Positions 8,713 to 17,222 of a stretch of DNA of 64,000 bases are shown one piece after another. Positions within the stretch are counted from its first letter, which is position 1, and every line of letters begins with the position of its first letter. The DNA is from Agromyces sp. Soil535 (lineage in GTDB: Bacteria; Actinomycetota; Actinomycetes; Actinomycetales; Microbacteriaceae): contig NZ_LMRW01000009.1 of assembly GCF_001428255.1 (NCBI RefSeq), positions 25,397 to 89,396 of the forward strand. The letters run 5' to 3'. A program made the position numbers and the translations under genes. The notes beneath the pieces are model-generated. The model did no database searches and was not told the DNA's origin. It saw only the letters and a program-made list of their open reading frames with translations.

Positions 8713-8878
8713 CGGGCGGGCAGGACGCTGCAGATGCCGCGAACCCGTCGCCCGCGGCAATCCGCTGCCCTCGGCCCCTTGACACCGCTCCCGCGGCGAG
8801 AGCAGGCTCACTGCGAGTCATGCGATTTCGGATCCGCCGGGGGCAGGGAAACGGATCCGCTCGAGGCAGGGGGCGACG

Positions 8879-10066
8879 ATGCCGCAGCACACCGCTCGAG
8901 GCTCGTCCGCCGGTCATCCGCGCGGGCCACGCCCGATCGAGGCCGTCGCGACCTCGGTGGCCGCGTTCATCGGGCGCGCCGATCGGGGTCCCGTCGGCAG
9001 CGCCGTTCCGGTGGACGGTTGGGGCGCATTCGAACGCGAGTTCGGTGGGCTCACGGCGCGGGTGAGCCTCGCGTTCCAGGTTCGGGACTTCTTCGCGAAC
9101 GGCGGGAGCCGCGCCGTCGTGGTCCGTGTCGACGGCACGGGAGGCGAGGCAGTGCGCGTGGGACTCGCGGCACTCGACGCGGTGGACGTGCACCTCCTCG
9201 TGCTGCCGCCGGATGCCGCCGACGCCGACGCCACCGACACCAACGCCGACGACACCCATGCCGACGCTCGTGCGGCCGTGGCCGCCGCCGCCGCGTTCTG
9301 CGAGCGCCGGCGCGCGATGCTCCTCCTCGACCCGCCGACGTCGTGGACGAGCGCGGAGGCCATCCTCGCGGCGACGTCGGCGCCAGGCGGCATCGGCGCC
9401 CTGATCGGCACGACCAGCGCCAACGCCGCGCTGTACGCCCCGCGGCTGCGCCAGCCCGACCCGCTGCGGGGCGGGGCCGACGGCGTGTTCGCGGCATCCG
9501 GAGCGGTGGCCGGGGTGATCGCCCGCACCGACGCGACGAGCGGTGTGTGGACGGCGCCAGCGGGAAGGGACGCCGAGCTCCGCGGTGCCGACGGCGTGGA
9601 CGTGCACCTGCGGTCGGCACACCTCGCGCGTCTCGCCGCCGGCGGCGTCAACGCGCTACGCGACCTGCCGCCAGGCGGGCCGGTGGTGTGGGGCGCCCGC
9701 ACGCTGGCGGGTGCCGACACCGCGGCGAGCGAATGGAAGTACGTGCCCGTGCGCCGGATGGCACTCTTCCTCGAGCAGAGCATCGAGCGGGGCCTCCGGT
9801 GGGCGACGTTCGAACCGAATGATGAGCCGCTCTGGACGTCGGTGCGCCGCACGGTCGAGACGTTCCTGTTCGACCTGTTCCGCGCGGGCGCGTTCCGGGG
9901 GCTCTCGCCGGCCGAAGCGTTCTTCGTGCGCTGCGGGCGCGACACCATGACCCAGGACGACGTCGACGCGGGCCGGCTCGTGGTCGTGGTCGGGTTCGCG
10001 CCGATCATGCCCACCGAGTTCGTCGTGGTCCGCATCGGCGTGCACGCCGTGGCACCCACAGAATAG
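8879..10066 (+). CDS. orphan phage-type contractile tail sheath protein
   Basis: A 395-residue protein with the features of contractile tail sheath subunits (Myoviridae tails, R-type pyocins, extracellular contractile injection systems). Residues 19-40 (PIEAVATSVAAFIGRADRGP) match the N-terminal sheath start. The C-terminal sheath domain runs from about 255: VVWGARTLAG (269-278), WKYVPVRRMALFLEQSIERG (286-305), FEPNDEPLW (311-319), then FFVRCGRDTMTQDDVDAGR (348-366). Residues 111-130 form a low-complexity Asp/Ala/Thr linker. No tube, baseplate, spike, tape-measure or ClpV/AAA gene is in the window, so this subunit is isolated. Composition matches the chromosome. It could be a domesticated remnant or serve a distant cluster; the fold assignment is firm, the role unknown. 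Confidence 0.88.
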   Translation: MPQHTARGSSAGHPRGPRPIEAVATSVAAFIGRADRGPVGSAVPVDGWGAFEREFGGLTARVSLAFQVRDFFANGGSRAVVVRVDGTGGEAVRVGLAALDAVDVHLLVLPPDAADADATDTNADDTHADARAAVAAAAAFCERRRAMLLLDPPTSWTSAEAILAATSAPGGIGALIGTTSANAALYAPRLRQPDPLRGGADGVFAASGAVAGVIARTDATSGVWTAPAGRDAELRGADGVDVHLRSAHLARLAAGGVNALRDLPPGGPVVWGARTLAGADTAASEWKYVPVRRMALFLEQSIERGLRWATFEPNDEPLWTSVRRTVETFLFDLFRAGAFRGLSPAEAFFVRCGRDTMTQDDVDAGRLVVVVGFAPIMPTEFVVVRIGVHAVAPTE

Positions 10067-10074
10067 GGCGTGGA

Positions 10075-10842
10075 TCACTCGGCCGGATCCGCCGGTTCCC
10101 GGTCCGCTGCAGGCGCCACCGACGCGAGCGCTGCCGCGGAGTTCGCGTGCAACACGAGGAGGGCGAAGCCGCCGAGGCCGAGCACGCCGAGCACCGGCTG
10201 CGCGAGCACCACCATCGCCGAGGCGAGGAGGATGACGAGGGAGAGCAGCGTGGGCAGCGGCCGCCGCACGGCGAGGAAGAGACCGGTCCTCGCCGCAGTC
10301 ACCGCACCGACGCCGGGCCGCGACGCCAGCACCGCGAGGGAGTGCAGCGTGCCGGCCGCGACGACGACGGCGATGACTGCCGTCACCGGGCCGATCAGCG
10401 CGGCGAACACCGTGCCCCAGATGACGCCCGCATCGACGATGAGCACGAACAGGACGACGGTGAACGCGGCCCAGATGCCGAGCGCCCGCATCGCGAGGGT
10501 GCGCCACGCGCGGACGAAGTCGCGGAACGGTGCCACCCGATCACTCGACGCCGCTCCCCCGAAGACGGCGAAGGCGGCGGCGATCGCCGGGCCGATCGGC
10601 AACGCGCACACGAGCAGGAACGGCCAGGCCTCGAGCGGACGCGCGAGCACCGTGAGGGCGAACGTGAACGGCGCCGCCCCGGCGATCCCCGTCGCGATCC
10701 CGACGCCGAGTCCGCGATACACCGTGTCGAACAGCGCCTCGAGCGCCTCCTGCCTCGGTGACAGCAGGCTCCGGAGCCGGCCGTGCGGACGACGGTCGCG
10801 CACGTCACTCTGCGCCACCGCTCCATCAGCCACGCCCGTCAT
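10075..10842 (-). CDS. DUF624 (YesL-like) membrane protein
   Basis: A 255-residue integral membrane protein of the YesL/DUF624 (PF04854) type. Several hydrophobic helices are visible, and the segment FRDFVRAWRTLAMRALGIW fits the family core. In Bacillus subtilis yesL lies beside sugar ABC transporter genes of the rhamnogalacturonan locus, and the same linkage to two carbohydrate permeases is seen here. Its ATG (10842) overlaps the permease stop (ATGA), so it is the last gene of the leftward sugar operon. The biochemical role of DUF624 is not established; an accessory to the permeases is likely from context. Confidence 0.8.
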   Translation of the reverse strand: MTGVADGAVAQSDVRDRRPHGRLRSLLSPRQEALEALFDTVYRGLGVGIATGIAGAAPFTFALTVLARPLEAWPFLLVCALPIGPAIAAAFAVFGGAASSDRVAPFRDFVRAWRTLAMRALGIWAAFTVVLFVLIVDAGVIWGTVFAALIGPVTAVIAVVVAAGTLHSLAVLASRPGVGAVTAARTGLFLAVRRPLPTLLSLVILLASAMVVLAQPVLGVLGLGGFALLVLHANSAAALASVAPAADREPADPAE

Positions 10843-11789
10843 CCCTTCAGACCCGTCGTCGCGATGCCCTGGATGAACTGCTTCTGGCCGAGGAGGAACA
10901 CGATCACGATCGGGATGACCGAGATCACGGAGCCGGTCATGATCATCGCGTACTGCGCGTCGTACTGTCCGACGAACGAGCGCAGCCCGAGCTGCACCGT
11001 CCAGAGGTCGTTGCTCGTGAGGTAGATGAACGGCCCCATGTAGTCGTTCCAGACCCCGACGAACGTGAGCAGGCCGAGGCTCGCGAGTGCGGGCTTCGAG
11101 AGCGGGAGGATGATCCGCGCCCAGATGCCGTACTCGCTCATGCCGTCGATCCGAGCGGCCTCGCACAGCTCGTCGGGAATCGTCAGGTAGTACTGGCGCA
11201 TGAGGAAGACGCCGAACGCCCCGAACGCCTGCAGGAGGATGATCGACAGGTGGGTGTTCACGAGCCCCGCCTGCTGCATCATGATGTACTGCGGGATCAT
11301 GTACGCCTGCCAGGGCACGGCGATCGTCGCGATGTAGGCGACGAACAGCACGTCGCGACCCGGGAACCGCAGCTTCGCGAAGCCGTAGGCGGCGAAGCTC
11401 CCGGTCAGCAGCTGCAGGAACGTGATCACGATCGCGAGGAACAGCGAGTTCTTGAGGTAGTTCGCGAGCGGGATCTGCGTCCAGATGTCGACGTAGTTCG
11501 ACCAGACGAACTCGGTCGGGATCCACTGCGTAGGAATCTGGAAGACCTGGTTGTCGTGCTTCAGCGAGGACGAGATCATCCAGAAGAACGGAACGAACAC
11601 GAGCCCCACGACGACGACGAGAAGCGCGTAGAGCAGCGCCTTCCTCGCCGCCGACACGCGCCGGCCGCCGCGGGGACGGCGGGGGCGGCGGCCGACGACG
11701 CGCTCCGCCTCAGGCGCGGTCATCGCGGCGGTCACCGTCGACTCGAAGGCGCCGAGCCGGGTCTCCTCGTCGAGCTTGGTGTCGGTCAT
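10839..11789 (-). CDS. carbohydrate ABC transporter permease (MalG/CUT1 type)
   Basis: A 316-residue inner-membrane permease with six transmembrane helices. The cytoplasmic EAA loop is EAARIDGMSEYGIWARIILP, the site that docks the ATPase, and the C-terminus TTGLKG is typical of MalG-type CUT1 permeases. It pairs with the MalF-type permease encoded upstream (ATGA overlap). The N-terminal 45 residues are a basic, low-complexity cytoplasmic tail (RRPRRPRGGRR). No ATPase gene is in the operon, so the pair probably shares a general sugar ATPase (MsiK-like) encoded elsewhere. Substrate by context: an oligosaccharide, perhaps uronate-containing. Confidence 0.93.
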   Translation of the reverse strand: MTDTKLDEETRLGAFESTVTAAMTAPEAERVVGRRPRRPRGGRRVSAARKALLYALLVVVVGLVFVPFFWMISSSLKHDNQVFQIPTQWIPTEFVWSNYVDIWTQIPLANYLKNSLFLAIVITFLQLLTGSFAAYGFAKLRFPGRDVLFVAYIATIAVPWQAYMIPQYIMMQQAGLVNTHLSIILLQAFGAFGVFLMRQYYLTIPDELCEAARIDGMSEYGIWARIILPLSKPALASLGLLTFVGVWNDYMGPFIYLTSNDLWTVQLGLRSFVGQYDAQYAMIMTGSVISVIPIVIVFLLGQKQFIQGIATTGLKG

Positions 11790-12709
11790 CACAGCTCCTT
11801 GCGCTTCTGCAGCGTGAACTGGGCCGCCGTGAAGGCCAGCACGATCACGAAGAGGACGAGGGCGATGGCCGACGAGTAGCCGAATCGGTTCTCGATGATG
11901 CCCTGCCGGTAGATGAGTTGCGAGAGCACGGTCGTCGCGCGCCCCGGCCCGCCGTCCGTCATGACGACGATGAGGTCGAAGACCTTGAAGCTGGAGATGG
12001 TGATCATGACGAGCACGAAGAAGGTCGTCGGCCGCAACGACGGGATGGTGACGTTCCAGAACCGTTGCCACGCATTCGCGCCGTCGACCTCGGCGGCCTC
12101 GTGGTACTCGGTGGGAATGGCCTGCAGTCCGGTGAGGTAGAGCACCATGTAGTACCCCATGTCCCGCCAGACGCTGGTGATGATGACCGCTGGCATCGCC
12201 CAGGCCGAGCTCGAGGTCCAGCCGGGTGGGTCGGCGACGCCGAAGAACTCGAGCGCCTGGTTGATGGGACCGGCCGTCGGGTTGAACAGCATGTTCCAGA
12301 CGACGGCGACCGCGACGAGCGAGGTGACGTATGGGAAGAACATGGCGGTGCGGAAGAAGCCGAGTCCCCGGAGCCTGCGGTTCAGGAGGAGCGCCAGCCC
12401 GAGCGACGCGGCCATCGTGAGGGGGATGTGCCCGATCGCGTAGTACGCGGTGTTGCCGAGCGCGATCCAGAACGTCGGGTCGCCGAGCATGCGCTCGAAG
12501 TTGTCGAGTCCGACCCACTCTGGCGGGGTGAACGAATCCCACTCCATGAACGCGAGCACGAAGGCGCCCGCCATGGGCACGAGCGTGAGGAGGGCGAAGC
12601 CGGCGAAGTTCGGCAGGATGAAGCTCCAGCCGACGGCGATGTCGCGGAGTCGGCGCCTGCGCTTCGTGCGCTCGCGTGTCGCGAGCGGCGCCGGGGCGGT
12701 GACGGCCAT
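11789..12709 (-). CDS. carbohydrate ABC transporter permease (MalF/CUT1 type)
   Basis: A 306-residue permease with six helices. The EAA loop is EAAEVDGANAWQRFWNVTIP, and the following PTTFFVLVMITISSFKVFDLI stretch is typical of MalF/UgpA-type proteins. ATG 12709 follows GGAAGGA closely and is preferred over the upstream ATG at 12745, which would add 12 residues. It is translationally coupled to the MalG-type gene downstream. It lies 91 bases after the binding-protein stop, and that gap holds a strong hairpin that probably reduces permease expression relative to the binding protein. Confidence 0.93.
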   Translation of the reverse strand: MAVTAPAPLATRERTKRRRRLRDIAVGWSFILPNFAGFALLTLVPMAGAFVLAFMEWDSFTPPEWVGLDNFERMLGDPTFWIALGNTAYYAIGHIPLTMAASLGLALLLNRRLRGLGFFRTAMFFPYVTSLVAVAVVWNMLFNPTAGPINQALEFFGVADPPGWTSSSAWAMPAVIITSVWRDMGYYMVLYLTGLQAIPTEYHEAAEVDGANAWQRFWNVTIPSLRPTTFFVLVMITISSFKVFDLIVVMTDGGPGRATTVLSQLIYRQGIIENRFGYSSAIALVLFVIVLAFTAAQFTLQKRKEL

Positions 12710-12730
12710 GGTGGTCCTTCCGATCATTGG

Positions 12731-12748
12731 CGGATGCCGCGGCATCCG
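12731..12748. repeat. perfect 18-bp palindrome with the GGATGCC core
   Basis: CGGATGCCGCGGCATCCG is a perfect palindrome just upstream of the MalF-type gene. The same arms form larger hairpins at 22272-22311, 29734-29766 and 38738-38772. Confidence 0.6.
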
Positions 12749-12760
12749 GCGATGCCGGCG

Positions 12761-12790
12761 GGGGCCCGCTCCGCGGCGGGAGCGGACCCC
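12761..12790 (-). terminator. hairpin between binding-protein and permease genes (attenuator)
   Basis: Twelve-base arms (12761-12772 and 12779-12790) around a 6-nt loop, with one G-T wobble. It lies 10 nt after the binding-protein stop and 51 nt before the permease start, within one operon. There is no U-tract. The likely role is partial termination or 3'-end protection of the binding-protein mRNA, as known for the malE-malF gap in enterics (inference). Confidence 0.6.
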
Positions 12791-12800
12791 GGCCGGATGA

Positions 12801-14063
12801 CTAGCCGAGCACCTCGCTGGTGACGCGGTCGTCCATGGCGCCGATGCCGTCGCCCACGGATGCCTCGCCCACCATGATGAGGTCGTGCTCCTCGTCGAGG
12901 ATGGTGCTGATGTCGGACGTGTTCTCGCTCACCGGCATCTCGAGCGCGACGGTCTTCGGCTCGTTGAAGGTCGTGACCGAGAGGTCATCGGTCGGCAGCG
13001 CGGTGAATGCCTCGGCGACCGCGTCGGAGCCGTAGGCCGGCACGACGCCGATCGCGGCGATCGCCTTCGCACCCTCCTCGCCCGCGGCGAACTCGAGGAA
13101 CTTCTTCGCCGCGGCCTGGTGCGCCGACTTGGTGTTGATGGCGAACGCGGTCGGCGATCCGAACGTGACGGTGTCCTCGCCGGACTCGACCTGCGGCAGC
13201 GGCGCGACACCCCAGTCGACCGTGGAGGTGCCGCCGTCGATCGCCGCCTTGATGCCGGCGATGTACCAGGAGCCCATGGGCATCATCGCCGCCTGGCCGG
13301 TCTCGAACATCGTGCGGTAGCTGATCTGCTGCGACTTGGCCGTGGCGTAGTCGAGGGCGGAGCCCGACTGCTGGAGGCCGAGGAACAGCTCGTACTGGTC
13401 GTCCATGAAGCCGTAGTCGCCGCTCAGGAGGTCGCCGTCGGTCTGCGCGGCCGCGGTGGCCTGGGTCACCGAGCGCCACGTGTGCTGGTAGCTGCCGTAC
13501 ACCTTCGGGTTCGCTGCATCGTCGGTGAGCTTCGCCGCGAGGTCGGCGTACTCGTCCCACGTGATGTGGTCGGGGTAGTCGAGGCCCGCCGCGTCGAACA
13601 GTCCCTTGTTGTAGTAGAGGAGCCAGAAGTCCTGGCGGTACGGCACCGCGTAGTACACATCGTCGACCTGGTACGGATCGAGACCCGCGATCTTGTCGGT
13701 GTCCATCGCGTTCACCGTGTCCGTGACGTCGAGCAGCTGTCCGCGGTTGGCATAGCGCGAGTAGTCGGTGACGTTCTTCATCGTGAGCACGTCGGTCGTG
13801 TCGCCGCCCGAGAGCATCGTCGTGAGCTTCTCGGCGTAGTCGTCGGCGAGGATGTCGACCGGCTCGATGGTGATGTCGGGGTTCTCTGCCTCGAAGGCCT
13901 CGAAGAGGGCCTTGAACTCGGGGGTCTGGTCGTAGTTCCAGACCGAGACCGTCAGGGTGACGGGGCCCTCCTCCTCGGCCGGGGCGGCTTGGCCGGAGCA
14001 TCCGGTGAGGACGAGGCCCGCGAGGGCCACGGTGGCGGCCGCTGCGGTGATGGTGCGCTTCAT
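12801..14063 (-). CDS. extracellular sugar-binding lipoprotein (CUT1 ABC transporter)
   Basis: A 420-residue family 1 extracellular solute-binding protein. The signal peptide ends in lipobox LTGC with the lipidated Cys at about 22. A short acidic linker and the two-lobed binding fold (VSVWNYDQTPEFKALFEAFE and so on) follow, with NYDQT and FWLLYYNKGLFDAAG typical of oligosaccharide-binding members. AAAGGAG lies about 9 nt before the ATG. It is anchored outside the membrane and delivers substrate to the two permeases encoded downstream. The operon begins with a 2-hydroxyacid dehydrogenase and a DUF2264 gene, which suggests an oligosaccharide from an acidic polysaccharide; the exact sugar is unknown. 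Confidence 0.94.
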   Translation of the reverse strand: MKRTITAAAATVALAGLVLTGCSGQAAPAEEEGPVTLTVSVWNYDQTPEFKALFEAFEAENPDITIEPVDILADDYAEKLTTMLSGGDTTDVLTMKNVTDYSRYANRGQLLDVTDTVNAMDTDKIAGLDPYQVDDVYYAVPYRQDFWLLYYNKGLFDAAGLDYPDHITWDEYADLAAKLTDDAANPKVYGSYQHTWRSVTQATAAAQTDGDLLSGDYGFMDDQYELFLGLQQSGSALDYATAKSQQISYRTMFETGQAAMMPMGSWYIAGIKAAIDGGTSTVDWGVAPLPQVESGEDTVTFGSPTAFAINTKSAHQAAAKKFLEFAAGEEGAKAIAAIGVVPAYGSDAVAEAFTALPTDDLSVTTFNEPKTVALEMPVSENTSDISTILDEEHDLIMVGEASVGDGIGAMDDRVTSEVLG

Positions 14064-14132
14064 TGCGTGTTCTCCTTTGACTTGGCGATGGTAATCGACG
14101 CCCGGGCGGCGTCTGTGCTGCAGGATGTATGC

Positions 14133-16070
14133 TCAGCCCACCTCCGGGAGGGTGACCGAGACACGTGCGCCGTCGTCCCACACGACGAGCGCGGTCGGGG
14201 CGTCGTCGGGAACGGCCACGGTGGGAGCCGATCCGAGGGCGACGCCCGCGAGTCCGATGGCGGCGATGCGCCAACGTGCATCACCTGGGAGGGGTGCGGT
14301 GAGCCACGGCGTCCCCGTGCGCGGCCCGAGGAAGGTCGCGTCGGCGTCGAGCTGCACGCCCGACGCCGTGAACCCCGCAAGCGAGCGGATGCCGGAGGTG
14401 AGGCGTCCGCCGGTCGCGAAGGCGGTTCCCGTGGTGGCATCCGCCTGCACGTCGTGCCCCGACACCGGCCACCCGCTGACGCGGAGCTCGTCGCCGTCGA
14501 TCTCCTGCCCGTCGTCGCGTGCGACGCTCACGAACCGCACCTCCCACGCGCCGCGCACGAGCGACGCCGTCGTCACCCGCGGGCCGCGCCGCACGACGCC
14601 GCCGGGCCACGGCGTGCCGTGGTCGGGATGCTCGGGTCGATCGCTCACCCAGTGCGCGATCGCGGTGGAGACGGCCCAGCCCGCGGTGGATCCGTCGTCG
14701 CACACGAGCTCCTCGAGCGCGTCGGTCGTGAATCCCGATCGATCGCCGGCCACCCCGTCGGCGACGATCGCGACGGACTGGTCGGGACGTTCCTCGGCGG
14801 ATGCCCCGACGAGCAGCGGCGCGGTCGCCGTCGAGTACCCGAACTTCGCGTAGAGGGGGGCGTCGACGCCCAGCACGCCCGCCATGGCGTGGTCCGTGCC
14901 GTGGTTCACGACGCGCACGATCCCGTCTGCCCGCGTGCCGGCGGCAAGCCAGCCCGGGGCGACCATGCCGCGCACGAAATCGCCCCGCTCGACGGGCAGC
15001 GGAAGTTCGACGGCGGTCCAGACGGGGTGCGTCGCGGGCAGCGCGATACCGAGCATCCCCTTCGCGGCCCAGTAGGGCGATCCGGGGCCCGAATACGTCT
15101 GCGCGATCGGCCGCCAGGCGCCGTGCCAGCCGAGGGAGAGGCGTCCGTCCGCGTCGGGGGCACCCCGGTCGGCGAAGTGCGAGACGATGCCGCTCGCCGC
15201 ACGGCGGAGCAGTCCGGGCGCCGCCGCGGTCGATCCGGCGAGCGCTCCCGCCCAGAAGGGGGCGGCTGCCGCGAAGCGGTAGGTCAGGCTGCGGCCCTGG
15301 ATCAATGGCCCGCCATCGGCCCCCACGAGGGCGATCGCGTCGACGAGGAATTCGTCGAGCGCGTCGCGATACCTCGGCAGCCGTTCGCGGAACGGATCGT
15401 CGGCCTCGAGCATCGTCTCCCAGAGCACGGGGTAGAGGTGCAGGGCCCAGCCCGTGTAGTGGTCGAACGAGCGAGCCGCGCCATCGGCGATCCAGCCGCC
15501 CTGGCGGAAGAACGTGTCCGCGAGCGCGAGGTCCTCCTCGATGTCGCTCCGCGAATGGGGTGCGCCGACGCTCGCGAGGAACTGTTCGACGACGATGCGG
15601 AACCAGACCCAGTTGATCGGCGGGTAGGTGCCGCCGATCACGGTGGAGAGGTAGTCGACGACTTGATCCTGCACGCGCGTCGGCAGGTTCGCCCAGAGCA
15701 CGTCGCGCGTGAGGTGCAGTCCGATGGCGAGCGCCGCGGCCTCGACCTTCGCCTGGTCGACCTCGTCGGGGCGGAGCCAGCGCTCGGGCGATGCGGGATC
15801 GGTGCCCGCATCGATGCCTTCGGCGTACCAGGCGGCGAGGGCGCCGGTCGAGTCGTGCGACCCGGCGATGCGGAAGGCGGCGAGCATGAACGTGCGCGCG
15901 AAGCCCTCGAGCGCGTCGACGTCGGCGCCGTACCCGCCGGGTTCGCCGGGAAAGGCGAGGAGCGCATGGCGCGGCGACGCCACCCGGCGGCCGGCGTCGA
16001 GCATGCGGTCGGCGAGCGCCAGCCAGTCGCATCGTTCCCAGCCGGTGATGGGCGAGATCGAGTCGGTCAC
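14133..16070 (-). CDS. DUF2264 domain-containing protein
   Basis: A 645-residue protein of the DUF2264 (PF10022) family. Visible features are the alpha-helical N-terminal region with conserved PINWVWFRIVVEQFL (about residue 160), FDHYTGWALHLYP (about 205) and QGRSLTYRFAAAAPFW (about 255), plus a beta-rich C-terminal part. There is no signal peptide. DUF2264 proteins are frequent in polysaccharide-utilisation loci and have an (alpha/alpha)-toroid-like arrangement resembling unsaturated glucuronyl hydrolases and lyases; most are uncharacterised. GTG 16070 overlaps the upstream stop (GTGA). Location between a 2-hydroxyacid dehydrogenase and a sugar transporter, opposite a heparinase-like gene, suggests intracellular oligosaccharide degradation. 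Confidence 0.85.
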   Translation of the reverse strand: MTDSISPITGWERCDWLALADRMLDAGRRVASPRHALLAFPGEPGGYGADVDALEGFARTFMLAAFRIAGSHDSTGALAAWYAEGIDAGTDPASPERWLRPDEVDQAKVEAAALAIGLHLTRDVLWANLPTRVQDQVVDYLSTVIGGTYPPINWVWFRIVVEQFLASVGAPHSRSDIEEDLALADTFFRQGGWIADGAARSFDHYTGWALHLYPVLWETMLEADDPFRERLPRYRDALDEFLVDAIALVGADGGPLIQGRSLTYRFAAAAPFWAGALAGSTAAAPGLLRRAASGIVSHFADRGAPDADGRLSLGWHGAWRPIAQTYSGPGSPYWAAKGMLGIALPATHPVWTAVELPLPVERGDFVRGMVAPGWLAAGTRADGIVRVVNHGTDHAMAGVLGVDAPLYAKFGYSTATAPLLVGASAEERPDQSVAIVADGVAGDRSGFTTDALEELVCDDGSTAGWAVSTAIAHWVSDRPEHPDHGTPWPGGVVRRGPRVTTASLVRGAWEVRFVSVARDDGQEIDGDELRVSGWPVSGHDVQADATTGTAFATGGRLTSGIRSLAGFTASGVQLDADATFLGPRTGTPWLTAPLPGDARWRIAAIGLAGVALGSAPTVAVPDDAPTALVVWDDGARVSVTLPEVG

Positions 16071-17089
16071 GCGCTCACCCCCAGGTCGGCGAGGACCACC
16101 TCGGATTCGAGCGGGAGGTCGAGCGTCCAGCGGGCGAGTTCGTCGAGGGCGGCATCCGACATCCGTCGGGTCTCGCTGCCGAGGGAGCCGGCGATGTGGG
16201 GAGTGATCGACACGTTCGGCAGCCGGTACAGGGGCGAGTCCACCGGCAGGGGTTCGGGTTCGGTGACGTCGAGCACCGCGTCCAGTCGCCCGCTCACGCA
16301 CTCGGCGATGAGCGCATCGGTGTCGATCAGGCTCCCGCGGGCGGTGTTCACGACGGTCGCGCCGTCGCGGAGCAGGGCGAGCTCGGCGGCGGCGATCATG
16401 TGGCGTGTCTCGGGGAGTTCAGGAGCGTGCAGGCTGAGCACGTCGACGCGGCGCAGCAGCTCGTCGAGGGCGGTCAGCGTCGCTCCGGCTGCGGCGATCG
16501 TCTCGACCTCGACGTGGGGATCGGCCACGAGGATCTGCACGCCCTCGAGCTGGCGGAGCAGCGCGACCACCCGTCGCCCGATGCGGCTGAACCCGACCAC
16601 GCCGATGGTTCGGCCGAGGTTCGAGTAGCCGTCAGTGACCAGGCGGGTGCGCCAGTCCTCCGTTCGATGCGCGAGGGGCTCGCGTGCGAGGAACTGCGCG
16701 CGCTTGTCGGCGAGCACGATCGAGGCGAACGTGAACTCGGCGACGGGGATGGCGTTCGCATCGGCGGCGCTCGTGATCGTGATGCCCCGATCCCAGAACG
16801 CGTCGGTCGTGATCGCGCGTACGGTGCCGGCGCAGTGGAACACGGCCCGGAGCGCGGGCATCCGCGCCAGGCGCTCCGCCGTGAGCCGAGGGCTGCCCCA
16901 CGAGGTGACGAGCACCTCGACGCGAGCGAGCTCCTCGGAGAGCGAGGCATCGTCGAGGTCCCCGATCGGGCCCGGCGTCACGAGTTCGACGAGTGACTCC
17001 AGGCGGCCGATCCGCTCCTCGTCGAACTGCTGGGCGAATGCCTCGGGCCACATCGCGATCAGCGCGGCGGGGCGGGGCTCGCGGGTCAT
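16067..17089 (-). CDS. D-isomer-specific 2-hydroxyacid dehydrogenase family protein
   Basis: A 340-residue NAD(P)-dependent dehydrogenase. The dinucleotide site is TIGVVGFSRIGRRV (about 161-174). Catalytic residues are in place: Arg about 251 (NTARGSL), Glu about 277 (DVTEPEP) and His about 298 (ITPHIAGS). It would interconvert a 2-keto acid and a D-2-hydroxy acid. As first gene of the leftward sugar operon it may reduce a keto-acid product of uronate breakdown. GAGGAG precedes ATG 17089. The divergent gap towards the heparinase-like gene contains a 32-bp palindrome and a plausible TTGACT -35 (17169-17164, minus strand). Confidence 0.9.
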   Translation of the reverse strand: MTREPRPAALIAMWPEAFAQQFDEERIGRLESLVELVTPGPIGDLDDASLSEELARVEVLVTSWGSPRLTAERLARMPALRAVFHCAGTVRAITTDAFWDRGITITSAADANAIPVAEFTFASIVLADKRAQFLAREPLAHRTEDWRTRLVTDGYSNLGRTIGVVGFSRIGRRVVALLRQLEGVQILVADPHVEVETIAAAGATLTALDELLRRVDVLSLHAPELPETRHMIAAAELALLRDGATVVNTARGSLIDTDALIAECVSGRLDAVLDVTEPEPLPVDSPLYRLPNVSITPHIAGSLGSETRRMSDAALDELARWTLDLPLESEVVLADLGVSA

Positions 17090-17170
17090 GGTGCTCCTCG
17101 TTGAGTTCCGACCTCGTGGGTTGCGGCCGGGCTGAGTGATAGTGAATACTCCATCTCGATCTCAGTCAAA

Positions 17171-17202
17171 GCGATCGAACAGATTCGAACATGGTCGATC
17201 GC
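17171..17202. promoter_or_regulatory. 32-bp palindromic operator candidate in the divergent sugar promoter
   Basis: Perfect 8-base outer arms GCGATCGA (17171-17178) and TCGATCGC (17195-17202) are centred exactly on an inner TTCGAA (17184-17189). Of the 16 symmetric base pairs, 13 match. It also contains two spaced copies of TCGAACA. It lies about 20 bases after a TTGCGG-18-AATACT promoter candidate (17121-17150) for the rightward genes, and beside the -35 candidate for the leftward operon. The hybrid DeoR/LacI regulator at 19118 is the obvious ligand. Confidence 0.65.
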
Positions 17203-17222
17203 AAACGCTCAAGGAGCTGCCA

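Noticed and set aside
9218..9265. GACGCC/GACACC-type short tandem runs
   Set aside because: They encode the Asp/Ala/Thr linker of the sheath protein and keep frame; a coding low-complexity segment rather than a regulatory repeat.
8713..10842. A prophage or injection-system cluster around the tail sheath gene
   Set aside because: Flanking genes are CorA and a sugar-operon membrane protein. No tube, baseplate, terminase, integrase or att-like repeats were found.
12885..16628. A plus-strand frame of more than 1200 codons
   Set aside because: It is antisense to three well-supported genes (binding protein, DUF2264, 2-hydroxyacid dehydrogenase). Its translation is Arg/Gly/Val-rich without domain motifs. 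Long stop-free antisense frames are expected in GC-rich coding DNA.
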